Of a stretch of 5,993 bases of DNA, positions 1 through 5,832 are shown piece after piece. A program made the translations under genes and the position numbers. Source of the stretch: JBBRMG01 sp038230955 (GTDB lineage Bacteria; Patescibacteriota; Doudnabacteria; UBA920); assembly GCA_038230955.1 (NCBI GenBank), contig JBBRMG010000037.1:1-5993 (forward strand). Reading direction: 5' to 3'. The notes beneath the pieces are model-generated. The model saw only the letters and a program-made list of their open reading frames with translations, did no database searches and was not told where the DNA came from. Position 1 is the first letter of the stretch. The number at the start of each line of letters is the position of its first letter.

Positions 1-94
1 CTGTTTTTTTGACGGACTAAACCTGTTTTTTGACGGACTAAACCTGTTTTTTGACGGACTAAACCTGTTTTTTGACGGACTAAACCTGTTTTTT
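1..94 (+). repeat. Iteron array, left part (4 full units plus a 9-bp remnant)
   Basis: Head-to-tail direct repeats of a 21-bp unit, CTG-T6-GACGGACTAAAC. Units lie at 1-22 (a 22-bp variant with seven T), 23-43, 44-64 and 65-85. A truncated fifth unit, CTG-T6, ends at 94. Tandem 21-22 bp units spaced by two helical turns, beside a Rep_3-type initiator gene, are the classic form of iteron plasmid origins, where Rep monomers bind in register and control copy number. The array continues across the window ends into 5910-5993. If the 63-bp end identity is an overlap, the true array is five full units plus the remnant. Confidence 0.93.
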
Positions 95-170
95 CGCCTA
101 TATATAGGATAACAAATAGAACAAAGATTTCAAATAACACAAAGATTGTGTTGCAAAAAAAACGGCATTT
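95..170. other. AT-rich segment beside the iterons, candidate unwinding region
   Basis: Immediately after the iterons is a perfect 12-bp palindrome, CCTATATATAGG (97-108). Next comes a repeated ACAAAGATT (121-129 and 139-147, 18 bp apart), a hairpin AACACAA-AGA-TTGTGTT (136-152) and a run of eight A. The segment is AT-rich and lies on the side of the iterons away from rep. AT-rich DNA has that position in several iteron origins such as pSC101, where it is the first DNA to open. I did not find a convincing DnaA box. The role is inferred from position and composition only. Confidence 0.4.
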
Positions 171-212
171 AGGGTGGCTGACGCAACCCAACAAAGCTGA
201 CGCGAGAAGAAT

Positions 213-281
213 AACGAAGGGGGAAAGAGGAAACAGAAAAAACAAAAACAACAAAAAATCAAAAGGGCAAGGGGGGGGGGG
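213..281 (+). other. Purine-rich strand tract ending in G11
   Basis: In the 69 bases from 213 to 281 the plus strand contains a single T and few C, ending with eleven consecutive G at 271-281. Such strand asymmetry can form triplex or G-rich structures and is easily miscounted by sequencing and polymerases. A short inverted repeat follows at once (TAACTA 282-287 and TAGTTA 294-299). A Lys-rich open frame crossing this tract has no features of a protein. Confidence 0.55.
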
Positions 282-360
282 TAACTATAAACTTAGTTAT
301 AGCTGTTTCACGACTTGTATTTTTCTAAGAATAGTCATCCGGTAATATAGTCAACCTGAC

Positions 361-389
361 AACAACAGGGAAAGAAAAGACCTGCTGTT
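361..389. other. Hairpin, possible oriT or terminator element
   Basis: AACAACAGG (361-369) pairs with CCTGCTGTT (381-389) over nine positions with one A-C mismatch, around an 11-base purine-rich loop. It stands upstream of the mobilisation operon, where relaxase recognition hairpins are often found. No run of T follows, so it is a poor intrinsic terminator in the plus direction. Confidence 0.4.
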
Positions 390-507
390 ACTTTACGCTG
401 TTCTGCTACTGCCGCAGCTCGTCAGATCACCCGTCTGAGTGATGTTCCATTTTTGGCCCCGGTAGATTCTCTTTTCTCTCCCCTTTGTCATCGTAGACCA
501 TCCGGGA

Positions 508-561
508 GCGTAGCGCGAAGCGGTCTTGAAGAGAGCGAGACGGAACGCTATTCCGCTACGC
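508..561. other. GC-rich inverted repeat with inner hairpin
   Basis: GCGTAGCG (508-515) is the exact reverse complement of CGCTACGC (554-561). Inside lies a small hairpin, CGGAA-CGCTA-TTCCG (541-555). An outer pair, CGGTAG (460-465) and CTACCG (565-570), encloses the block. The GC-rich block contrasts with the AT-rich DNA on both sides. It is a candidate for relaxosome or other protein recognition, without direct proof. Confidence 0.4.
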
Positions 562-640
562 GGCCTACCGTTCTTCTCGCCCTACGTGGTTAGTAATCAA
601 TATGTTATGATTGCTAATTATACGGATAGTTAGTACAAAT

Positions 641-683
641 TGTATACATTTTTAATAACTCACTGATTATCAATTAGTAATTG
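641..683. promoter_or_regulatory. Palindromes upstream of the mobilisation operon, candidate operator or promoter
   Basis: Two palindromes precede the first mobilisation gene: TGTATACA (641-648) and CAATTA-G-TAATTG (671-683), the second ending 16 bp before the start codon at 700. The first mobilisation protein has a short N-terminal segment that looks like a DNA-binding ribbon-helix-helix, and such proteins often repress their own operon at palindromes. The sequence TACATTTT (645-652) differs by one base from the Bacteroidota -7 consensus TAnnTTTG, but I see no clear -33 partner. Confidence 0.35.
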
Positions 684-699
684 TATAAAACTTTACTAC

Positions 700-1185
700 A
701 TGAGCGACCGTAAAAGCTTATCTGTCAGCGCAGGTACCCACCAGCAGTTAGAGCGATTAGGCACTAAATTTGGCCTGTCTCACAAAGATTTGATCGCGGT
801 AATGGCGCAGTATTTCACCATGACCAAGACTGACCCCCGTGATACAAAGGCCGATGTACCTGATGTAGCTTTGAAGAAACTGACCGAAAAAGTAGACACC
901 TTAGATAAACGCATGATTGGATTTATCCGGGAGCAGGAGAAGGAACTACTGAAGCCTATTCTGTCCGAAGTAAAGGCCATGCGTACCCAGATCGGGCAAA
1001 GTTCAGGCAGCACCGCTATTACCTCGGAGCAGTTAGAGGAACAGTTAACAAGTGTGGTGGAAGCGATTCAAACCCTGATGCGGCTCTCGTTTCGTACCGC
1101 TTTGGTGGATAACGCCCTACGCCCGGAGTACAAGCAGCAGACCGATGATTTAATCAAACAGCAGAACAAGCCCACTAAGCGATGA
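700..1185 (+). CDS. BfmA/BtgA family mobilisation accessory protein
   Basis: Probable relaxosome accessory protein of 161 aa that would bind the origin of transfer and help the relaxase. The N-terminal 40 residues (KSLSVSAGTHQQLERLG followed by a short helix ending near AVMAQYF) resemble a ribbon-helix-helix type DNA-binding unit. Then comes the TDPRD linker and a charged helical stretch of about residues 55-100 (KKLTEKVDTLDKRMIGF onward), a layout I recognise from BfmA and BtgA of Bacteroides mobilisable elements. The C-terminal third is also helical and ends in a basic tail. There is no Shine-Dalgarno sequence before the ATG, which is normal in Bacteroidota. The stop codon overlaps the relaxase start (ATGA at 1182-1185), so the two are translationally coupled. 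It probably also represses its own operon. Family assignment is from memory of the pattern; DNA binding is inferred. Confidence 0.82.
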   Translation: MSDRKSLSVSAGTHQQLERLGTKFGLSHKDLIAVMAQYFTMTKTDPRDTKADVPDVALKKLTEKVDTLDKRMIGFIREQEKELLKPILSEVKAMRTQIGQSSGSTAITSEQLEEQLTSVVEAIQTLMRLSFRTALVDNALRPEYKQQTDDLIKQQNKPTKR

Positions 1186-2240
1186 TGGCCAAGATAGGCG
1201 GGGGTAGTCCGGGTAGTTGCGGGGGATTGGTCGAGTACTTAGAGAAGGAGCAGGCCGGATTATGGTTCGGCCAGAACCGGGAGCAGCTCGCTGGCCACCA
1301 AGTGGTAGCCGAGATTGACCACAACAAGCGCAACTTAGGCCGGGAGGATGCCAAGTACTATCAGGTGATTTTAGCCCCTTCACAGGCTGAATTAGCCCAT
1401 ATTGGCTCTGACCCCCAGAAATTACAGGCGTTCACCCGCGGCACGATGGAGCAGTATGCGGCCAATTTTGGAAAGGGGATAGAAAGCAAAGATTTAGTGT
1501 GGTTCGCCAAGATTGAGCATAGCCGCAGCTTCGATCACACCGACCGGGCCGTACAATTAGGCGAGCAACAAAAGGGCATAGCCAAGACAGGCGATCAAAC
1601 CCATATTCACGTGATCGTGAGCCGGACGGAGAACCTACGGGAGTATGTAGAAGGGAAAAAAAACGAGCAGCACCAGCGCAAGAACCCCTACCACCTTAGC
1701 CCCCTGACCAACCACAAAGCCACCACCAAAGGGCCGGTGGTGGGCGGTTTTGAGCGCAACGGCTTTAGCCAGCGCACCGAGCAGACGTTTGACCAGGCGT
1801 TCAGCTATGAGCGTTCGTTAACCGAATCATTCCGGTTTTTGCACTGCATGAAGTACGGTGACGAGCAGGCCAAAGGGGAGATGCAGCAACAGGCCGCCGA
1901 GCAAGCCCAGAAACGCGCTCAGAGCCACGAACAGGGCCAACGGGTAGAAATGTACCAGCAACCCGGTAAAACGCCCGAAAGTGAGTCTACCGACGATTTG
2001 CGGGCTGTTTTGAGCAAAGCCTACCAGCAGAAGGACGTAAACGAGTTAACCGCAGCACTGGCCACCGCGCAGGCCGAGCGAGAACGGCAGCGAGTGGCGC
2101 AGGAACAGAAGGCCGAAGAAGCCCGTAAACAGGCCATAGAAGCTGCCAAAGTAGCCGAGCAACAGAAGATAGCCCAACAACAGAAAATCGAACAGAAACC
2201 CGAAAACGCCCCCCGAATCAGCCGGGGGTTAGGCCGATGA
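1182..2240 (+). CDS. HUH relaxase, BtgB-like (DUF5712 type) mobilisation protein
   Basis: Probable transfer-initiating nuclease, 352 aa, that would nick oriT and stay bound to the 5' end of the transferred strand. The N-terminus (AKIGGGSPGSCGGLVEYLEKE) places Tyr19 where MOB-P-like relaxases have their catalytic tyrosine. A beta-strand with LAPS follows at 64-67. The metal-binding HUH pair is His141-Ile-His143 in THIHVIVSR, with His113 and His119 as candidates for the third ligand. Residues about 225-345 are Gln/Glu/Ala/Lys-rich and predict a long coiled coil. The start overlaps the upstream gene by ATGA; a second ATG lies directly after (1185) and could be used instead. The end overlaps the next gene by ATGA. 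No coupling ATPase is present, so transfer would need a helper element. The family match to BtgB/DUF5712 is moderately sure; the relaxase role is supported by motifs and context. Confidence 0.83.
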   Translation: MMAKIGGGSPGSCGGLVEYLEKEQAGLWFGQNREQLAGHQVVAEIDHNKRNLGREDAKYYQVILAPSQAELAHIGSDPQKLQAFTRGTMEQYAANFGKGIESKDLVWFAKIEHSRSFDHTDRAVQLGEQQKGIAKTGDQTHIHVIVSRTENLREYVEGKKNEQHQRKNPYHLSPLTNHKATTKGPVVGGFERNGFSQRTEQTFDQAFSYERSLTESFRFLHCMKYGDEQAKGEMQQQAAEQAQKRAQSHEQGQRVEMYQQPGKTPESESTDDLRAVLSKAYQQKDVNELTAALATAQAERERQRVAQEQKAEEARKQAIEAAKVAEQQKIAQQQKIEQKPENAPRISRGLGR

Positions 2241-2926
2241 ACGAGAATAAGTTTTTACGAAATCTAAGCCAGCCGAGTACCCAGAGTCAGGCAGTCGAAC
2301 CAACACCGCCCCAGCCGGTGCGTCGAAGTGACAGTACGCCAACCGAATACGACCCAATCAAACGCCTGACGGATGAGTTGAGCCGCCAGAGTCGGGCCAT
2401 CGAGGGATTGAATACCCGGATTGACCGCATGGAGGGGCGACCCACAGCCGCGACCCAAGCCGAGTTACAGGCGTTGCTGCACGAGGCCCGCGAAGGAGTT
2501 AGTTTTACGATTGACAGCGAAGGAATAGCTCGGTTCGTACTCCCTGAATTGAAAAAGGGAATGCCCACGCCAGCCGGGATAAAAGCCGCAGCCGATGCCG
2601 GAGCCAACGCGATCACAGCCGCAGGCACAACAGCCGCCGGTCGCATCGAGCGGGCCGGGTCAGAAGCTGCCAGCCGAATTGAGTGGGCCAGCCGCAGCAA
2701 GGCCGATGCTTTCGCCGGCCGGGTTGGGTTCACCTCATGGCAGGCCGCAGCGGTCGTCTTTGTTGGGTTCGCCCTGCTGATCGTGGGTGTTAGTGTGCTG
2801 AACCGGGAGCGCGAAACGGCCTTGTCACAGGCCAGATCGGAAACGCAGGCCGTGCGGGAGTTCACCAATTGGGTAAAGACACAACCGGAGGGGAAACGGT
2901 TGTATGATCGCTACTACAACCCTTAA
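2237..2926 (+). CDS. Mobilisation-operon membrane protein with hendecad repeat
   Basis: 229 aa, third gene of the mobilisation operon, joined to the relaxase by an ATGA overlap. I do not recognise a named family. Visible parts: a disordered Pro/Gln/Ser/Thr-rich N-terminus (1-40); a short helix likely to be coiled coil (41-66, RLTDELSRQSRAIEGLNTRI); a small folded-looking segment (75-108); an Ala-rich region with an 11-residue repeat (Ile115, Ile126, Ile137, Ile148, Phe159); one membrane segment (about 168-187, AAVVFVGFALLIVGVSVL); and a short charged tail (190-229). This order suggests a membrane-anchored protein facing mainly the cytoplasm that could tether the relaxosome near a helper secretion channel, by loose analogy to MobB-like proteins of other plasmids. 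That function is inference. It is strongly GC-rich in the Ala-rich part. It ends 3 bp from the stop of the convergent methyltransferase gene. Confidence 0.72.
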   Translation: MNENKFLRNLSQPSTQSQAVEPTPPQPVRRSDSTPTEYDPIKRLTDELSRQSRAIEGLNTRIDRMEGRPTAATQAELQALLHEAREGVSFTIDSEGIARFVLPELKKGMPTPAGIKAAADAGANAITAAGTTAAGRIERAGSEAASRIEWASRSKADAFAGRVGFTSWQAAAVVFVGFALLIVGVSVLNRERETALSQARSETQAVREFTNWVKTQPEGKRLYDRYYNP

Positions 2927-2929
2927 ATG

Positions 2930-3514
2930 TTAAGCAAACAGAGCTAAATTTTTACGGTCTGACCCTATGGTTTCACCTATCAGATTGGATATATCTACCA
3001 CCGCGCCATGCTCTATAAAAACGTCGTAAAAGTTTTGATAATTATTGCCCCAATATATCATTGAGCAAGCCATAGGCGCGCCTTTTCCTGTGTCCTGTCC
3101 GTTTTCTAAGAACTTTAGTCTTGTATCATATAGAAAACAAATCGCCCTTGCTTTTGTAAATACAAACTTTTTCCAATGCGCTGTATTTGCGGCAATAGGA
3201 ACAAGAGCTAATACTTCCGAACCGTACTTTTCGTGAGCATAAGCACACTTAGCTAACCAATTTTTTATCGTTGTTCCTCTTTCCTTATCAATGCCATAGG
3301 GTGGATTAACAAATATTGTTTCAAAATCCCATGACTCTTTTAAGCCATCGTGTTCAGGTAAAAGATACTCTGTTTTAGCTTGAACAACAGAATATTCATT
3401 AGAACAGGGATCAAGGTCTATACGTCCATTGAAGACCATTTTAACGGCCTTAACGTATTTGTGTGGTGTTCCCCAGCACTGACTTAATGTGATAATACTT
3501 CTTCCTGCGCTCAT
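2930..3514 (-). CDS. Phage-Dam-type DNA N6-adenine methyltransferase
   Basis: 194 aa. It would transfer a methyl group from S-adenosylmethionine to adenine N6 and so protect DNA from the partner nuclease. The order WGTP (14-17), DLDPCSN (33-39), NPPYG (70-74), LVPIAANT (104-111) and a late SMIYWG (151-156) matches the small Dam-like family first seen in phages (PF05869). Asn70-Pro-Pro-Tyr73 is the catalytic motif IV typical of N6-adenine enzymes, and DLDP sits where the cofactor-binding acidic motif is expected. The length is normal for this compact family, which lacks a large target-recognition domain. The start ATG overlaps the nuclease stop codon (ATGA, 3511-3514), so expression depends on the upstream gene unless an internal promoter exists. 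Base composition is AT-rich, like the nuclease and unlike the mobilisation genes. The recognition sequence cannot be read from the protein. Confidence 0.87.
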   Translation of the reverse strand: MSAGRSIITLSQCWGTPHKYVKAVKMVFNGRIDLDPCSNEYSVVQAKTEYLLPEHDGLKESWDFETIFVNPPYGIDKERGTTIKNWLAKCAYAHEKYGSEVLALVPIAANTAHWKKFVFTKARAICFLYDTRLKFLENGQDTGKGAPMACSMIYWGNNYQNFYDVFIEHGAVVDISNLIGETIGSDRKNLALFA

Positions 3515-4737
3515 TGTAAGATGTCTACCCAGTTTTTATTTTTCAACTGCTCTAACTCCTGTTGCAAGGTAACTAACGTTTTCTTCGGAGGTGAAATAAC
3601 ATTAAACCATTTCTCAATTGACTCAAGATTGTCTTTGAAATATTTCAGCAACAACGCGTCAGCTTTGATATTCATCTGAACTTTTGTGAATTGGTTCTTT
3701 GTCTTGCCCTCCGTATAACTCGCCAAGAAGGTTTCTTTCAAAAACTCGTGTTCTGGTAAAGGGTTGAACAACAGTTTATCAACAAATTCAGAAAGTCCTT
3801 GATCTGTCAAGAACAGCAGCCAGTCGTAGGACTGAGCTAATACCATCAATTCTTTTTGGAAGTTTTCTTCACTAAAAGCCAATGAGCCATCTGCATCTTT
3901 CTTGATCCAGTTGCCGTGATTACTGACAACACCAACAGTCAGAATGAATTTACGTAATAGCTCCTTATCCGTCGAATTAATCACGCTTTCCATTAATTCG
4001 ACATAAGGCTTTAGAGTATATGAGCCATCACTTCTGTAAATAATTCCTTGCATTTTACCGTCCTCAGAACGAATCTTTTGCAGTGACGATGCCATACGCG
4101 CTACATAAGCACCCTGTTTTGCTTTTTCGATTGTTTGCGGCCCTTTAGTCATGCCTTCTTCAACGCCTACCCGTTTACACTCAAACATAGCATAGGGTTT
4201 GCTATGTTGCTCGTATATGTGCAAGCGTAAAACTTCTTCAGTCTCAGATTCAATACTACATAATAAATTCGTGGTCTCAGATTTTGCAATTGTACAGGCA
4301 TTACGTAAAACATTCTTCTCTATAAGCTTCGCATCTGTTTTAATTAATCCTGTTAAGTCGAAACCTGCTATTCTAAGAGCTTTCAATAAAACGTGTGATG
4401 TAATGGTTTTGCCATTTTTTGGTAAATCCATTATCGAACTTCGCAGAATAGGATGTAGCGAGTACTCAACATTATGCGATATAAATGGATTACCATACTC
4501 AGCAAGCCCTCTCTCTATGGAAATTTGATTGTTCAACCCCCAAGTTTTGAGCAGGTAGTAAGTGATTACTTCAACCAATGTGCCTAAAGCTCGACCCGCT
4601 GCTTTCTTAGGGTCTTTTGTATGATGAAAGACTTCTGTTTTTAACAGGTTCTGTAGTTTGTCAACTGATTGATATGAAGCCGTTTTCTGCTGTGGCTGTA
4701 CTATTTCTTCAAGTGGCTTAATTTGTCCAGGCTCCAT
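3511..4737 (-). CDS. Type II restriction endonuclease, PD-(D/E)xK fold (ApaLI-like?)
   Basis: 408 aa, probably the DNA-cutting partner of the adjacent adenine methyltransferase. The key evidence is the segment around FECKRVGVEEG (185-195), where Glu186-Cys-Lys188 is the (D/E)xK metal-binding core on a beta-strand. KGPQTIEKAKQGAYVA (198-213) follows, a conserved block I associate with ApaLI-like type II enzymes. Glu56 in the helix GTLVEVITYY could be the additional acidic residue, and the first Asp/Glu of the motif is not obvious to me. No helicase, ATPase or specificity-subunit motifs are present, so type I and III are excluded. The nuclease comes first and the methyltransferase second, joined by ATGA overlap. 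Codon use is AT-rich, unlike the mobilisation genes, suggesting separate acquisition. The nuclease call is fairly sure from motif and context; the ApaLI affinity and target sequence are tentative. Confidence 0.75.
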   Translation of the reverse strand: MEPGQIKPLEEIVQPQQKTASYQSVDKLQNLLKTEVFHHTKDPKKAAGRALGTLVEVITYYLLKTWGLNNQISIERGLAEYGNPFISHNVEYSLHPILRSSIMDLPKNGKTITSHVLLKALRIAGFDLTGLIKTDAKLIEKNVLRNACTIAKSETTNLLCSIESETEEVLRLHIYEQHSKPYAMFECKRVGVEEGMTKGPQTIEKAKQGAYVARMASSLQKIRSEDGKMQGIIYRSDGSYTLKPYVELMESVINSTDKELLRKFILTVGVVSNHGNWIKKDADGSLAFSEENFQKELMVLAQSYDWLLFLTDQGLSEFVDKLLFNPLPEHEFLKETFLASYTEGKTKNQFTKVQMNIKADALLLKYFKDNLESIEKWFNVISPPKKTLVTLQQELEQLKNKNWVDILQ

Positions 4738-4869
4738 TTGTAGTGATTGGGGTTCGCAGCAAAAGTAGGCAAACTGATGATTCTTCTAACCCTAATAGAA
4801 TTGTATTATTCTAAGATGCGTTGTATAAATGATTATTATGTTAAGGGATTAAACCGAGAAATGACCCCA
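4738..4869 (-). other. Intergenic region between rep and the restriction operon
   Basis: 132 bp without a gene. It contains the rep-end terminator (4861-4888) and the -7 element of the restriction operon (4760-4767) on the minus strand. The rest is AT-rich with no further structure that I can support. Confidence 0.6.
4760..4767 (-). promoter_or_regulatory. Bacteroidota -7 element for the restriction operon
   Basis: The minus strand reads TACTTTTG, an exact match to the Bacteroidota sigma-factor -7 consensus TAnnTTTG, 22 bp before the nuclease start codon. This predicts a leader of about 15 bases. The expected -33 TTTG about 20 bp further upstream is not well conserved, so the promoter may be weak. 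No controller (C) protein gene or C-box was seen. Confidence 0.5.
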
Positions 4870-4888
4870 CTAAACGGGGTCATTTTTT
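4861..4888. terminator. Intrinsic terminator overlapping the end of rep
   Basis: A perfect 8-bp stem, ATGACCCC (4861-4868) and GGGGTCAT (4876-4883), with a 7-base loop. The rep stop codon (4870-4872) lies in the loop. The plus strand continues with a run of six T (4883-4888), which is the better terminator direction. On the minus strand, after rep, the flanking bases extend the stem slightly but the T-run is weak. It probably works in both directions, separating rep from the restriction operon and blocking antisense transcription into rep. Confidence 0.75.
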
Positions 4889-5832
4889 CTCCCCTTTGGT
4901 TCTTTTAAACCCAGCCGGGTAAGCAGGTAGCCCGCCACGTTCTTTTCTACTTTGACCTTGCCTGTCTGCAACTCATAGGCAAACTTGTTGACCTCCTGCA
5001 CCAGCCCGGCTGAGTTCATTATCTGATTCACCACGTCGGCCCGCTTGATGTTCCATTGCTCCAGTAATAGCCGGGCGTTCTGGTATTGAGCATCTGACAC
5101 ACCCACCGGAGCCGCCCCCACCTTTGCCGGTCCATCTTTGACAGGCAGGACAACGGCGAGCGGTTGAGCCTTAACCGTGAAAGTGATATTCTGAAAGCTA
5201 CGGCCCCGTTTTTGGAGTGTGTAGCCTATCTGTAAATCAGTGTGCTGATTGATCTGCTTAACTGATTCATCCAGTACAAACTGCTTAAACTGTCCAATTT
5301 GCTTGTATTGCTCATTGCCTTTGTCATCGAGTAGGGCCAGCATCTTCTTGAACTCATCCAGACTAAATGTCTGAGTTTGCCCTTTGTCCTTCCACTGACT
5401 GCATAGGGCATAGATTCGCTTAGCGTACTTACTGCCCAGGCGTAGAGCTGCATAGAGTTGAAAAGAGGTGAAATTGTCTTTCAAATCGAACAAGTAGGGT
5501 TTGATTGGATTGGCAAACTCTATCTCAATCCGCCCCTCACCAATTATGTACTCGACCCGTTGGAACATCCAGAGTTGTTTATAACTCTTAGCGGTTGACA
5601 CTTCAAACATTCGGCTACCCATCTCCTCAGTAGCTTTTCGCAGATAGCCGTACTTGTACTCTTTCCCTGTCATGGCCGACAGGTCTTTCACTACAATCTC
5701 ATAAACTCCGTCTGTCTTGTCCTTTTTGAGCATTGAGAGCAGATAGAAGAACAAGTCTAACTGCAACTCTGAGTACTCATAACGAGCCGTGGTAATGGCG
5801 TTGTGTTGACGGACTTCTAAAGCCTGATTCAT
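4870..5832 (-). CDS. Replication initiator protein, Rep_3 superfamily (RepB-like)
   Basis: 320 aa initiator that would bind the 21-bp iterons and open the plasmid origin. Two winged-helix domains can be read. WH1 is about residues 12-115 (YEYSELQLDLFFYLLSML, then a LSAMTGKEYKYGYLRKAT recognition region). WH2 is about 120-222 (FTSFQLYAALRLGSKYAKRI, FSLDEFKKML, then KRGRSFQNITFTV), the typical signature of Rep_3 (PF01051) proteins. A Pro/Val/Ala-rich linker (223-245) leads to a helical C-terminal extension (246-310, QYQNARLLLEQWNIKRADVV onward) often seen in Bacteroidota initiators. The start ATG has no Shine-Dalgarno sequence. The leader carries an inverted partial iteron, pointing to self-repression by Rep dimers. 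The first codons also contain a 10-bp iteron match (5806-5815). The length is usual for the family. Confidence 0.93.
   Translation of the reverse strand: MNQALEVRQHNAITTARYEYSELQLDLFFYLLSMLKKDKTDGVYEIVVKDLSAMTGKEYKYGYLRKATEEMGSRMFEVSTAKSYKQLWMFQRVEYIIGEGRIEIEFANPIKPYLFDLKDNFTSFQLYAALRLGSKYAKRIYALCSQWKDKGQTQTFSLDEFKKMLALLDDKGNEQYKQIGQFKQFVLDESVKQINQHTDLQIGYTLQKRGRSFQNITFTVKAQPLAVVLPVKDGPAKVGAAPVGVSDAQYQNARLLLEQWNIKRADVVNQIMNSAGLVQEVNKFAYELQTGKVKVEKNVAGYLLTRLGLKEPKGRKNDPV

Larger units (their letters stand above)
95..699. other. Non-coding region between iterons and mobilisation operon; candidate oriT
   Basis: About 600 bp with no credible gene. It holds the AT-rich origin-proximal segment (to about 170), a purine-only tract ending in eleven G (213-281), a 9-bp-arm hairpin (361-389), two overlapping short inverted repeats (422-443), a GC-rich block with paired repeats (460-570), and an AT-rich promoter-like end with palindromes (600-699). 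In mobilisable plasmids the origin of transfer usually lies just upstream of the relaxosome genes, so the oriT is probably within about 340-699. I cannot name the nick site; no published oriT core was recognised. Confidence 0.45.

Noticed and set aside
1..94. Could the repeats be a CRISPR array?
   Set aside because: The units abut directly with no spacers, and no cas genes are present; they are iterons.
148..345. Open frame of 65 codons starting at GTG in the intergenic region
   Set aside because: It is a Lys/Asn/Gly low-complexity product of the purine-rich tract and the G11 run, with no domain, no membrane logic and no promoter; a chance frame.
2366..2373. TGACGGAT inside the third mobilisation gene, resembling the iteron core
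   Set aside because: A short partial match in coding sequence with no T-run or CTAAAC end; chance level.
2287..2868. 193-codon minus-strand frame opposite the third mobilisation gene
   Set aside because: It is a shadow caused by high GC in the Ala-rich gene. The plus frame has ATGA coupling, a clean membrane helix and an 11-residue repeat, whereas the minus frame has none of these.
4199..4528. 109-codon plus-strand frame inside the restriction nuclease gene
   Set aside because: It lies wholly antisense to a gene with a recognisable nuclease core and has no recognisable motif of its own.
4869..4875. ACTAAAC in the terminator loop, matching the end of the iteron
   Set aside because: Seven bases only, with no other iteron sequence around it; likely chance, and explained by the rep stop codon in the loop.
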